DNA of 64,000 nucleotides from Megamerina dolium (GCA_963854835.1 OY978529.1:34344055-34408054); one strand, 5' to 3'. Positions 46,801-56,971 are shown, numbered from the stretch's first letter. Notes: generated from the sequence alone by a model not told the origin. Translations and numbers: made by a program.

Positions 46801-47920
46801 ATTTCTTGCTATGAGGAAGGTGTAAATAAGGACAAAAAAAGCGAGCTTATCTGTGTTTTTTGTAAAAAAAAACCAGCCTGCAAAGATTTGCATAACAGAA
46901 ATATTTGTGTGAAATGCTGTTCCAAAATAATAAATAAGTGAAATAAAAAAGATTGATTTATATAAAGTTTTTAAATTTTTCTTATGGGTAGAATTCTACC
47001 CATAGGGTCATTAACGAAGATTATTTTTAGGGTCGCTCTACGGCTAGATGCGATTGCAGTTAAGTTACAGCAGCTATACGGTTACTTGTCGATGTGTAAA
47101 CCCAAATCACTCCTAGAGCGCTAAAGCGTATGACTGAACGCCATTAATTTTTCCTCCTCAACACGCCCTCTGAACATGCATGATTTCTACCGTCACATCT
47201 TAAGGGGATTCCCATACAAAATAGGCGAAAAATATATGAAAATCGACTAGAAACCCCAAAACTGAGCTGACTGACTTGATTGACTTCCATTAATTTTTCA
47301 ACATTCAACATTTTCTCTAAACGTACTTATGCTCTATCTCCCCATTTTAAGAGGACTTTCAAGCAAAATGAACAAAACACATCTTAAAATCGGCAAATAA
47401 CCACAGGAACCACATCGAGAGCGATGAAATGTATGACTGGCCCTCATTAAATTTTTTCTTCTCAAGATTTCCTCTTAACATACTTACCTCCTATATTCAC
47501 CCCTTAAGGGAACTTCTTCCATACAAAACGATCGGAAAAACGTTTAAAAACGTAACAATAACCCCATCACTAAATAGAAATCGCATCTAGGGGCTTCAAC
47601 ATTTGCTCTAAACATACATACCTATCCCATACCTTCACTTCTTAGCGGAGCTGCCCTATAAAATTGATAATTTTATAGGTGCTGCTTGAACTGCAGCAAA
47701 TAAAATCATGAAATTCTATATGCTTCCTTTTGAAGGAATGCTTGAAATGATTCAAATTTTATGTTTTTTTGATGAGCTCAGCCAGTTTAAAACGTTGACC
47801 CGACTTAACTTACATATGCTCTGACACACCTACGCCTGACGTTAGTTAGTACGTAAGAAAATTGCAAAATATTGAACAGACATGTACATAACTGTCTTGT
47901 GGTACATATTTTATATTTGG

Positions 47921-47967
<47 letters not shown>

Positions 47968-49293
47968 ACTGTCATGTTACAGCATAATTATTGCATACAA
48001 TAGAAGTAGCAGCAGCAACAGGAGCACAAATGACGCTGATGACGGTGGCGACAATTATAAAACCAACAACAACAAAACACAAGAACACTTAGGTTTATAT
48101 TTATGAACATATAAAGATTTGTTTTTCTTTTCTTCTTTCTCTACTTCTTCTTTGTTACATGTATGAATATTGCAGTTAAGCAATAATATGAATAATAACA
48201 ATAATGGTAGTAATAATAACTATGATATGGAAATGACAGACTCAAGTTCGCAAAGCGATGATACTAGCGGTGGTGGTGGCAGTAGCAATGGTGGTGGCAG
48301 CAGTGCACGACCTTCAAGTCGTGGACGTACCAATTCATCGTCGGGTGGCACAAGCCAAAGTCGCCGCAGAAAAGGCGTACTAAATGCCAAAGAACGTAAT
48401 CTGCGTCGTTTGGAATCGAACGAACGTGAACGCATGAGAATGCATAGTCTGAATGACGCTTTTCAGGTATTAAAAATTCAATGAAAAATGCATGTAAACA
48501 ATTTTGTACAAAATTTATTGAAATGAATGGTGTTACGATATAATGAAAAATTATGAAAATGTTTTTGTTCGGCTTTAAATTGGCTCTCGAAATACATATG
48601 TAGTACGAAAAAAGTTTACTAATTTTATTTAGAATTTACCTAATAAATGTTCATTTTCATTTACAGTCACTACGTGAAGTGATACCACATGTTGCTATGG
48701 AACGACGTTTGTCAAAAATTGAAACACTCACATTGGCCAAAAATTATATCATCAATTTAACGCATATAATTCTTAGTAAACGTAATGAAGAAAATGCCCT
48801 GGAATTGAATGGTGTAATGTTAAATGGTAACGGTGATACTATAAATGGTATTGGTACCAATGGTGGTGGTGCAGGTGGAGCAGGTGATACTATTGCTGGC
48901 ACTGGTGATATTAACGGTGTGGTAAATTTGAATGGCAATATCAATGGTATTGGCATTACCATCGGTGGTGTTACTGGTGGTGCACACTCATGCTACGACG
49001 AAGCACTTACAAATGGTGGTGGCGGTGCTGCTTCCACCGCCATTGCATACGATTGTGCTATTCTAGCACAAGAAACAGTCAATAATCATCCCACAAATGC
49101 ATTCGCAACAGCAACAACCACCATACAAATGCAAAATCATCAACAATTAGCAGCAGCACATATGCAACAACCGGCACTTCTTACACACTCACAACTAATG
49201 TTGCAACAAGCAGCACAACAACAACAACAACAGCAACAACAACAACCAACAACGCTTATCCTAAATAATGGTTATGCGGATGTAAATGATAAC

Positions 49294-49326
<33 letters not shown>

Positions 49327-49395
49327 AATGCAAACACTAATAATAATAATAATAATAATAGCACCTTTGATGAGCCATTTCGAGAATTTTTATAA
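40649..49395 (+). CDS. dimm: dimmed (Mist1-type bHLH transcription factor), spliced
   Basis: Coding exons 40649-40879, 48176-48466 and 48667-49395 join in phase 0 at GT-AG introns and give 416 residues. Order: Gln-rich N-terminus (about 18-50), Asn-rich and Gly/Ser-rich linker with [14 protein letters not shown], then the bHLH domain (about 150-210) split between exons 2 and 3: [20 protein letters not shown] and [28 protein letters not shown] is the DNA-contacting basic region. The tail is rich in Gly, Gln and Asn and ends [11 protein letters not shown]. In Drosophila, Dimm drives the regulated-secretion programme of peptidergic neurons. A splice acceptor at 40587-40588 shows an upstream non-coding exon. 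The 7.3-kb intron holds nested transposons. MNNNNN in exon 2 could start a shorter form. Confidence 0.93.
41456..42100. mobile_element. piggyBac-type MITE in TTAA
   Basis: Perfect 19-bp inverted repeats GGGGTTACACCACTGTAGA (41456-41474 and 42082-42100) are flanked by TTAA on each side (41452-41455 and 42101-42104). The 645-bp interior has no supported ORF. Related array copies without the insert (near 640-660 and 25500) show an uninterrupted sequence here, confirming one insertion. TTAA specificity suggests mobilisation by a piggyBac transposase. Confidence 0.92.
42613..45044 (+). pseudogene. RTE-like LINE polyprotein (endonuclease + RT), broken
   Basis: It starts at [19 protein letters not shown], the C-terminal half of an AP-like endonuclease with DHVVIDGRH and the catalytic-type SDHYLV. 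A frame change near 43311 follows. The RT domain begins [13 protein letters not shown] and PVHKKGDP. A Tyr-to-stop change (TAG at 43791) breaks ICAN.RGISLLS, and a few codons before [11 protein letters not shown] seem lost. Motif A FVDYKAAF, motif [15 protein letters not shown] and motif C AYADDIDI are intact. The C-terminus ends [11 protein letters not shown]. It cannot make a full protein. Confidence 0.9.
42615..45088 (+). mobile_element. RTE-like LINE, 5'-truncated, with target duplication
   Basis: This 2474-bp copy is flanked by a 13-bp direct repeat GTAAAAAAAATGT (42602-42614 and 45089-45101) and ends in a TAAG-repeat tail. It starts inside the AP endonuclease. The absence of RNase H, the very short 3' UTR and the tetranucleotide tail suit the RTE clade. 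Eight other fragments of the family occur in the window. The target duplication contains the piggyBac transposase start codon. Confidence 0.93.
45098..46941 (+). pseudogene. piggyBac transposase with one intron and one in-frame stop
   Basis: Exons 45098-45591 and 45657-46941 join across a 65-bp GT-AG intron (phase 2) and predict 592 residues. The start is acidic ([20 protein letters not shown]). The DDE_Tnp_1_7 core has the three acidic sites: TVDEQL (Asp about 244), TMDNFCS (about 322) and GGVDTVDKM (about 422). A Cys-rich C-terminus ([24 protein letters not shown]) is the usual piggyBac zinc domain. A TGA at 45976 where Trp is expected (KYGLKF.LLVCSK) is the only break I see. The LINE at 42615-45088 separates it from its promoter. 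Confidence 0.92.
47920..47964. repeat. (GTT)n microsatellite
   Basis: About 14 GTT triplets lie in the dimm intron, 210 bp before coding exon 2. The similar (GTT)n at 30589-30605 is a retroposon tail, but here no adjoining retroposon body is seen. Confidence 0.9.
48176..48466 (+). CDS. dimm: dimm coding exon 2
   Basis: Acceptor ATTGCAG|TTAAGC and donor TTTCAG|GTATTA bound 97 codons in phase 0. The last 35 residues ([20 protein letters not shown], then [15 protein letters not shown]) form the basic region and helix 1 of the bHLH. The upstream part is a Ser/Gly-rich linker. Confidence 0.93.
48667..49395 (+). CDS. dimm: dimm coding exon 3 (terminal)
   Basis: Acceptor TTTACAG|TCACTACG opens [20 protein letters not shown], the loop and helix 2 of the bHLH, continuing to IILSKRNEE. 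The long tail holds (GGT)-encoded Gly runs, a CAA/CAG Gln run near 49206-49250 and AAT-encoded Asn runs near 49285-49365. These simple codon repeats make length differences between alleles likely. The stop is TAA at 49393. Confidence 0.93.
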
Positions 49396-49629
49396 ATAGG
49401 CTAAAGTAAAGTATCACTATCTGCGAGATTGTCTCAGAGATTGATATAAAAATGAACATTGTGCATGCAAGTTTGTTAAAATATGCGAATTTAAATGTAT
49501 ACATGAGGAAACCAAAGAAAAACCAAGACAAATATTGAATGAAGTACATCTCAATTTCATATTTCATCACACTAAATCAAATCTATTATATCAGATTCAA
49601 ACAAAGATCCTTGAAAGCGTCAATGGACA

Positions 49630-49756
49630 GTAGTTATAGTCAATGGTAAAATCATCTTAAAAGTGTGAGTCGGCTTTTTGAGAGATTTTTGTATGGAAAA
49701 TATGTCAGATAGGTCAATTTTAACATTAAGATGATTTTAAATTTAACTATAACTAC
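49630..49756. mobile_element. MITE with GTAGTTATAGT inverted repeats
   Basis: GTAGTTATAGT at 49630-49640 mirrors ACTATAACTAC at 49746-49756, with inner arms AAAATCATCTTAA and TTAAGATGATTTT also inverted. At 127 bp it is a hairpin-forming element 235 bp after the dimm stop codon, possibly in its 3' UTR. The same end sequence, GTAGTTATAGTCAA, begins at 63975. Confidence 0.75.
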
Positions 49757-49768
49757 AGGCTAATAGCC

Positions 49769-50286
49769 TAGACAGACGGCAGCCTAATTCCGGATTACCG
49801 GCGCACTAAATCCGTATAAAATAATAACCTGACAGACGGCAGTATTGCAGATTAACTAAACAGCTGATTGCTGTTTTATTAGGTCTGTCCACTTACATTA
49901 CTATCACCATCAATTTCTGTCATCTATCACTCTCGATATGAGAAAATCTACAAGGAGTACGTGAACTGAAAACTATCAGAAACTTGTAAATTGACATTCA
50001 CCGTTCATAATTGACATCTGGATTTATTTGTTCGCCAATACTTTTCATGTTGAAAACTGTTAACAATTGTTGAAAGTTTTTTGTTAGCGAACACACCTAA
50101 TGGTTTGTAAAATGGATGGAGAAAAATTCACAATAGACAATTTTCAGCAGTGTTGCCATCGCAAATTGCCCTAATCCTCTTTTATTTTGAGAATTAACTC
50201 ATAGAGTTTATGCGGATTAGCTGCAGTTAATGCCCGAGTTAATTCGAATTAACTCGATAATCTGGAATTACGCTGCCGTCTGTCTA
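49769..50286. mobile_element. inverted-repeat element with TAGACAGACGGCAGC ends
   Basis: TAGACAGACGGCAGC.TAATTCC at 49769-49790 mirrors GGAATTA.GCTGCCGTCTGTCTA ending at 50286; the terminal ~30 bp match with few differences. A partial internal copy (GACAGACGGCAG) lies near 49831. No ORF and no clear target duplication. It is a non-autonomous element of unknown superfamily. Confidence 0.75.
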
Positions 50287-50339
50287 TGCAATAATACTAT
50301 TATATTCCTCACTCAATTAGTTGATTTGATTTTATTTTC

Positions 50340-50377
50340 ATTCTCTCTCTCTCTCCCCCCCTCTCTCTCTCTCTCAT
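50340..50377. repeat. (CT)n microsatellite
   Basis: CT dinucleotides interrupted by a run of C. Simple-sequence repeat only. Confidence 0.9.
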
Positions 50378-50869
50378 AACAATACCCACGCCCTAATTTT
50401 ATATTTATTTTCTAACCCTATTATTCAAGGCATATTTAACAAGGCAATAGCACTAAAACAGTACCTTAGCTTTTTTATTTTAAACATTTTTTATTGATAT
50501 TTTACGGTGTATTAGAATTGTCAAAACAATTTTATTTTATAGAATATGTTTTTATAGTGACAATTAAAAAAGAAATTTTTTTCTTGCTGACAATTCACAC
50601 TCAAAAATAAAATCATATATTGTATATTTGAGATATTTACTATAAAAGTTTTTGCGATTGTCAGTTTCTAGTGATTTCAAAAAAAATTGGTTATGAGCAA
50701 ATCAGTGGTAACAGCCATTTTGCTAGATTTGGTATAAAAAAATTGTTTTACTCAGAGTGATTTTTTTCAGGTAAAGCGTGCTATTTTTCATTATTCGTTT
50801 ATCAAAATAGACAACATTTCAAGTAACTTCTGGCATAAAGAGTCACAATTAACCATTTAAAATTGAATT

Positions 50870-52240
50870 TTTTTTTCTCGAAAGTACCGTTATTTCCAAT
50901 ATATCATTCTGAAATTTCGGGCACAAAATTATAAATAATTTCGTACGTTCGTTCATTTCTTATGCAAAAGTGAAAAAATTTGTATGAAAGTACCGTTATT
51001 TTTAAATATTGTATATCATTCTGAAATTTCGTCAACCTTACTTTATAAATAAACACACTTTATACGGAATTTGAAGTGTTTCTGTTTATAAATAAATATA
51101 GTCTCTCTACAAGATTTCTAAATTAATTTGAATATTTTATTTTTTTAAACAAATTTAGAGCTACCTTTAGTTTTTAATGTATAATTTTGAAACTTTCAAA
51201 ATCTTCTTTGTTCAATAATAAAAATAAAACTCCAAATAAAATTTGAAGTCAATCTGTTTAGAAATAAACATAGTTCCCAGACCAAAAGTTGTCGAAACAA
51301 TATTTCACAAAATTTCTATGGGAACTACGATTATTTTTTAATGCATCATTCTAAAACTATAGAAAACGTTTGTTCACAAAAATAGTACTCTACTCTAAAT
51401 TTGAAATTAATAGTTTTCAAAATAAACATGGTTCTTAAATAAAATGCTAATTGCTTTAAATAAAAATCGACAAATTTTAAGGGGAATTACGATTCATTTT
51501 CAGCTCATTATTTTGAAACTATTGGAATTTTATTCCGTTCACAAAAACAGTACTCCTCACAAAATTTGAATTCATTATGTTCAGAAATAAATATAACTTC
51601 CATACAAAAATTCAATTTTTTAAAACAAAAATTGACAAATTTCTATGAATGCTACAATTCTGAAGTTTTGGGAACCTTATATTAACTGTTAACACCCCTG
51701 TTTTCAATATATTACCTGTTTTCAATATATTATTTTAAAACTGTGGAAATTAAATGTTTTATTTTTCAAAATATTTAAAAAAATAAATAAATATGTGGCA
51801 CTTATCAGCCCCGAAGGGCTCTTTGGCCAAGCATCTCTCCAATACTGTTGTGCATGTTCAATTTTGGACAGTTTTAGAAGGGACCTACTTATTTTAGCCG
51901 GTTCCGAATGGCAGAACTCTTGCGACATCAAAATCAAATATAATCAAAGTAATCAAAATATTACTTCGTACAAAATTTGTAGATTCCGTTAATCAATAAC
52001 CACAGTCGCCATATAAAATGTTACGTTTTTCAACAAAACACAACAACATATTCTCAAACTATTGCCAACTTGTTTTATCCTCAAAAAGAGTACTCCACAC
52101 AAGGTTTGGAAAAATAAGCATAGTTGCCAAACAAAATGTTAATTTTTTTAACGAAAATTGGCAAAATTGATCATGTGAAGCCTTTTGAAAATTCGGAAAT
52201 TTTATTTTTTACCAAATCTCTTCACCAGTTAGCATAAAAA
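50870..52240. repeat. diverged tandem array, ~165-bp unit
   Basis: The block 'AAATTTGAA.TCA.T.TGTT..GAAATAAA.ATAGTTCCCA' recurs near 51068, 51246, 51402, 51568 and 52108. 'TCGACAAATTTCTATGG.A.TACGATT' and 'CATTATT.TGAAACT..GGAA' lie between. Spacing is 156-178 bp apart from the SINE insertion. A remnant continues at 53530-53660 past the mariner, so both mobile elements inserted into the array. Confidence 0.7.
51776..51952 (-). mobile_element. tRNA-derived SINE, 5'-truncated, with target duplication
   Basis: An AAAAAATAAATAAATATGTGG tail-side start is followed by CACTTATCAGCCCCGAAGGG, CTCTTTGGCC, TTGTGCATGTTCAATTTTGG and GTTCCGAATGGCAGAAC. TCAAAATATT on both sides (51766-51775 and 51953-51962) is a 10-bp target duplication. 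The tRNA head is absent. Confidence 0.82.
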
Positions 52241-53354
52241 TTAAAGTAATTCCGCTAATAAATCAAAATAGTGCTCAAAGTTAGAAGGATCAAAGATAGT
52301 CTCCTCAACATAGTTTCTTTTTTTATAGTCTCCAACACACTTAGTAAGACGATATTCCAACTTTTTTATACCATCTGAATAATACGATTTCGGGAACCCC
52401 TCAAAATACGCGTTAGTTTCGGTAATCACTTCTTCGTTTGAGCTGAATCTTTTTCCTGCGAGCCATTTTTTCGAGTTTGGAAACAGGAAAAAGTCACTAG
52501 GAGCTAAATCTGGACTATAAGGTGGATGATCAACCAATTCGAAGTGTATTTCACGTAATTTTAGCATCGTATCTAATGCTGTGTGAACCGGTGCGTTGTC
52601 TTGAGGAAAGAGCACTTTTTTCTTCTTTAAATGTGGTCGTTTTTTCTTGATTGCATCATTCAATTGATCCAATAATACACTATAATACTTTCCTGTGATT
52701 GTGGATCCTTTTTCAAGATAATCGATAAGCAATATTCCGAGTGCATCCCAAAATTCAGTGGCCATAACCTTGCCAGCCGATTTCACTGCCTTCGCCTTCT
52801 TCGGAGCTCTTCCACCAGCTTCCACCCATTGTTTCGATTGATTTTTGGTTTCAGCTGTGTAGTGGTGGACCCACGTTTCATCAACAGATATTAATCGACG
52901 CACAAAAATCAACAGGATTACGTTTTATCATGTCCAAACACCGCTGTGAAGTGGTCTCTCGAACTCGTTTTTGTTCGACACTGAGCAAACGCGGCACCCA
53001 TATTGCCGATAGCTTTTTCATATGCAAATGTTCATGCAAAATGTTGAACACACGTTCATATGCGATGTTTACCATTTCAACAATCTCACGCAACTTGACT
53101 CGGCGATCATTCATAACGATATCGAGGATTTTCTTGAATTTTTCTTCAGTAACCACCTCTTTTGGCCTTCCTGTTGATGGTATTGTTGCAGTGCTTGTTC
53201 GGTCGCGTTTAAATTCAGCAATCCAATATTTTACCATGTAATCTGACGGAGCAGACTCACCGTAATGTTTATCGAGCTTTTCGTTTGTCTCTTTCGCCGT
53301 TTTCCCTTTCAAATAATAGTGTTTAATCACTGCACGAAATTCGCTTTTTTCCAT
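52241..53354 (-). pseudogene. mariner DD34D transposase, one frameshift
   Basis: Starting at the ATG at 53354 (MEKSEFRAVIKHYYLKGKTA), an N-terminal helix-turn-helix region (ESAPSDYMVKYWIAEFKR...GRPKEVVTEE) leads to the linker WVPRLLSVEQKR. The catalytic core has SVDETWVHHY, PQDNAPVHTAL and PPYSPDLAPSDFFLFPNSKKWLAGKRF; 34 residues separate the last two Asp. The only break is a one-base frameshift near 52905-52912 (NPVDF to RRLISVDETW). At about 370 codons it is of near-family length. I could not find matching TIRs. It lies in a tandem array. Confidence 0.9.
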
Positions 53355-53529
53355 TTTTCAAGAAACACAAAAGTTGGTTACTTCAAACGACTACAACAAA
53401 TAAACTAATCGATGAATTTGGGTGACATTTTAACAGCTGACGTTTGACAGATCGCAATTTCAAAAAAAAAAAAATTTTTATGTTTGTGCTGCCTTTTTCG
53501 TACTTAGGTAGCTTCTTTATCAATCCGCC

Positions 53530-53660
53530 CTCGTAAAACTAAAAATCGACAAATTTGCCTGCAAGGTACCATTATAGTTTAATACATATTTTATTCTGCA
53601 TCAAAATTTACAAAAGTGGGCGATGCAAGGATTAAAATGTACTCTGAATATTTCCATATA
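53530..53660. repeat. remnant of the ~165-bp tandem array
   Basis: CTAAAAATCGACAAATTTGCC, AGGTACCATTATAGTTTAAT and TTATTCTGCATCAAAATTTA match the unit blocks of 50870-52240, beyond the mariner. Confidence 0.45.
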
Positions 53661-54838
53661 GTAAATTGTACTTGGGGACGTCAATGACAAAAGGAAAATA
53701 ACTTATTTTCACCAACTCATTCACTCTTTATATTTTATGCATATTTTCTTTTCATAATTCATTGACGATGTATTGTATAAAAGAAGCAACTTCAATGCGA
53801 TATCGTCTCATATGAGTTTCTTTATCTTTTATTTCATTACAACAAAGTAATCAACAAGTGCTTATTTTTATAATCAACAATTATCGATTATTTGATGACT
53901 ATGTATGTGAATGATCTGCACATAAATGTATAAGTAGTTAGTACATGTACATACAAAAATATGTACCTACATACAATCAGCATTAAAATGCCGCCATCAT
54001 TCATTAAATTTACCACCCGTGATCAACTTAATGCACTTCAAATTTACTAGTGGAACCGTTATGTCGTGCTGCCAATATTATTATTGACATTTTTGTTGCT
54101 CTTTGTTGATGATGACTCGTAGTACCCATGCATAGAAGGGTCCCCTTATTACAGTGCATACTCCCGCATCGAAAGTAAAACCCAATTAACAACAAATGTT
54201 AAATGGTCTGTGTGTTTGCGTGTGCGTATGTCTTTAAATAGGAATTGTAAAATGTGTCAATTTTCGTACAACTAAATTCATGATACCTATAGGTATACAT
54301 AAGATTACTAATTCTTGTGTTATTTATGAGTGTTCATATTTCCGATATATACAAATATCGATAACTATTTAGCACCCACAGTACTCTCAAAATAATTCTG
54401 TATAAAATAACATTCTCGTCGTTAGCACTGTTGCATTTGGCAAACACAATGGGGGATATTAACAATAAGCAAAAAAAAAAAAAATTACAAATAAATATAG
54501 GCGAATTGGAGTGAGGTGAAATGTGAAATGCAAACCGTGACAGAGAGTATAAGATGTTGGAATGAGAATTGACTAACGGATTTTAACAACGGTTGGAAAT
54601 AAAATAATTAAGAACAGCACAAAAACAACTGTGACTGTGACATTAAGCCTATCCAAATGAGATATGCAATTTTTTAAATATGATTTTTTTTTTTGGGTAG
54701 TACACAGAAAAATTAACATTGTCTAGTTCGATTTATATTTTTTGATTTCAAAATAATGGTACTTTTGTACCAGCAATACGGTACATTTCTGCAATAGAAT
54801 GCGTTGTAAAAAATGTACATATTTGGCTTTCTGGTATT
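53661..54838. other. no gene seen
   Basis: AT-rich DNA with poly-A near 54470-54483 and no recognised coding or repeat signal. Confidence 0.4.
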
Positions 54839-55235
54839 AGGTGTGTTTTCGTACTTTTCCAGTAACAATTATCCAGTAAACAAATTTCTGAGAATTTGAC
54901 AGCATTCGCTCTCAAAGAGAAAAATATGCCAAAAAGTACAAGAACGCAAAACCAGCAAAATCCTGCAAGTTTCACGAACAGCTGATATTCTACTAAGTAA
55001 ATTGCAATTGTTCGTTTGCTTGTTAGTTTCTTTTGCTTATGATCAGCTGTTTTTCCTACTTGCAAATCTTTACTGGCATAAATTTGTCCAGTAACAATTT
55101 GCAACTTCCCCGCAAAATGAAATGTCATTTCGCTCTCTCAATTTCCCCTTCTTTGCAAATTTTTTGGGTACGAGAACGCCAAAACATGATAGTTTATAAC
55201 AATTATCACAAACTATTGCGTACGAGAACACTCCT
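54839..55235. mobile_element. possible MITE with AGGWGTGTTYTCGTAC ends
   Basis: AGGTGTGTTTTCGTAC at 54839-54854 mirrors GTACGAGAACACTCCT at 55220-55235 (14 of 16 match). Inside, CCAGTAACAATT and AACAGCTGATATT/ATCAGCTGTTTTT pairs add partial symmetry. No target duplication or ORF supports it further. Confidence 0.5.
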
Positions 55236-55256
55236 ATTATCTTCTTCTGAAATACT

Positions 55257-55498
55257 GTAGATCGTTTCTGTAACTCAATGGAGAACTTCCCTACTGCTGA
55301 TGACGTAGTTCATTCTCAACTGACTGTCACAGTTCTCGTTTGCTATATAGTAGTTGAGAATATCTCTACTAGTGGAGGATTCAAAACCTATTCACCACAC
55401 TTATAGAAACACAATAGTAGAGTATGACGTCAGTCTGACGCCACATTCTCTACCAGTAGAGAAATAATCGGTGGAGAAGTGTTACAGAAACGAGCTAC
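55257..55498. mobile_element. inverted-repeat element with GTAGMTCGTTTCTGTAAC ends
   Basis: GTAGATCGTTTCTGTAAC at 55257-55274 mirrors GTTACAGAAACGAGCTAC at 55481-55498 (17 of 18). The 242-bp element carries repeated 'TCTCTACTAGTGGAG' and 'TGACGTCAGTCTGACG' type motifs and no ORF. The flanks show no obvious duplication. Confidence 0.72.
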
Positions 55499-55868
55499 TG
55501 GCACCAATGCAACCGGATTCCTGTGCTCATATGGAATTATGATCCTTAACAGTACCTATAACAAAAGTTCTGATCGACATTAAAATTTTTGCTAGCACCA
55601 AATAGCGAAATATGTTAAAACCGACGTTTTGATAAAATTTCCAAATTCTTTTTTATTATACCAAAGGATAACATTTAAACGGGGCTAATGTACAAACGAG
55701 CATATTTAAGCCTGTTGATTACTTGATTAGCTGACAAGTATTGTTCTTATTGTTGTAATTTACTTAAGAGGATTTAATCACCGTAATGCCAATGAGTCGC
55801 AATATCCCGTCGATATGTAGTCGCTTATAAATACAAGGGAGCGCAAATAAGTGAGATAAAACGAAATA

Positions 55869-55912
55869 GAGAGAGAGAGAGAGAGAGAGACACAAAGAGA
55901 GAGAGAGAGAGT
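55869..55912. repeat. (GA)n microsatellite
   Basis: AG/GA dinucleotides with one CACAAAG interruption. Simple-sequence repeat. Confidence 0.9.
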
Positions 55913-56971
55913 GAGCTAAAGAGAGATATTGTACGTATTAATTGAATAAAATGAAGCAACGATTAATTAAAATTAAGAGTTATAAAATGAAACAAATATA
56001 TACGAATAGCCTTGATGTGAAGAAGATAAAAATAAAAATTAATCAAATACTAATAAATTAAGTGAAAATTTAGAGTATACATGTATATATAGTTTGAAGA
56101 TACTTGTTGTTGATTTTGCAATAATTAAAGTTAATTAATCTAATTAAGATAAATTTACTTATAGGCAATGAGCTTTTCAAAAGTGAACATACATAATATG
56201 ATAAATAATAGACGGTGTTTTATTCGACAACGTACTTATCTTCGTACCAGTAAAACGACATAGATGCTAAGTTTCCTAAACAGAGTTGATTAAATTTTCT
56301 AATTTTATATATACATTTCAAATAGGACAAATTGTGATTATTTAATTGATAAAATGTTTCAAAAATAGCGAACCACTTTTGTTGTAATGTTCTCCCTTTC
56401 TTCATAGCTTCATTATAACATTTTTTTACATTTAAATAAAAATATATCAACAAGTAACATCCCTGTACAGTTGAAAACACGGTAATAATTGAAAGCACTG
56501 AACTTGGCGAGTACGATGAGCTTAGCAGATTTGTTGTTGTTTTGCCATATATTTATTGGTGCTAGCTAAGTACGAGTGTCGAATAAAACGCCACTAATAT
56601 TTAGATTATAAGCAATATGCAAAAAATCGACACATTAATTATTTTCTGATTATTTTGAGTTTTACTTTAAATTTCTATTCTTTTGCTCGAGAAATAATTA
56701 TTAAAATTCAATTTTTTTAAATATTGCTTATAGTTATTATGATCCTTTGGAAATGAATTTTAAATACATAATTAGTATAAAGGGTTTTGCCAATACTGTA
56801 GGGCTGTAGGAATTTACGTATTTCATCTTGTATATTGGACTTGAAATTGATTGATTCCAACATACTTTATTTGTCGAGTAACTGCAAGTGAGAAAGTGAA
56901 GGAAAACGCCAGTTATCCGATACATTAACATAAAAAAACATAAAATTAGAAACCAAATAGACATACGTGTT

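Larger units (their letters stand above)
42126..47043 (+). mobile_element. piggyBac-like element flanked by CTAG, with nested LINE
   Basis: The ends are CCGTAGACTGTCC and, reversed, CCGTAGAGCGACCC; CTAG lies on both outer sides (42122-42125 and 47044-47047). The pre-insertion sequence CCCTAGATGNGATT with one CTAG is present in sister repeats at 655 and 25520. A perfect 16-bp palindrome GGGTAGAATTCTACCC sits near both ends (42142-42157 and 46986-47001). Without the LINE the element is about 2.4 kb. The transposase gene is at 45098-46941. Confidence 0.82.
41237..47807. mobile_element. foldback-like element with 8-bp target duplication, host of nested insertions
   Basis: TAAGGTGGATTAAATGG at the left end mirrors CGTTGACCCGACTTA at the right end, and the direct repeat ACTTACAT flanks both (41229-41236 and 47808-47815). 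The left arm (B units; 41237-41455, 42101-42125, 47044-47100) and the right arm (A units; 47105-47780) are inverted to each other with almost no spacer once insertions are removed. The unit is the ~160-185-bp repeat seen elsewhere. No transposase of its own is visible. It lies in the first coding intron of dimm. Confidence 0.72.

Noticed and set aside
48220..48435. Open frame opposite dimm exon 2
   Set aside because: It is the complement of the Gly/Ser-rich coding sequence, a shadow of the real exon.
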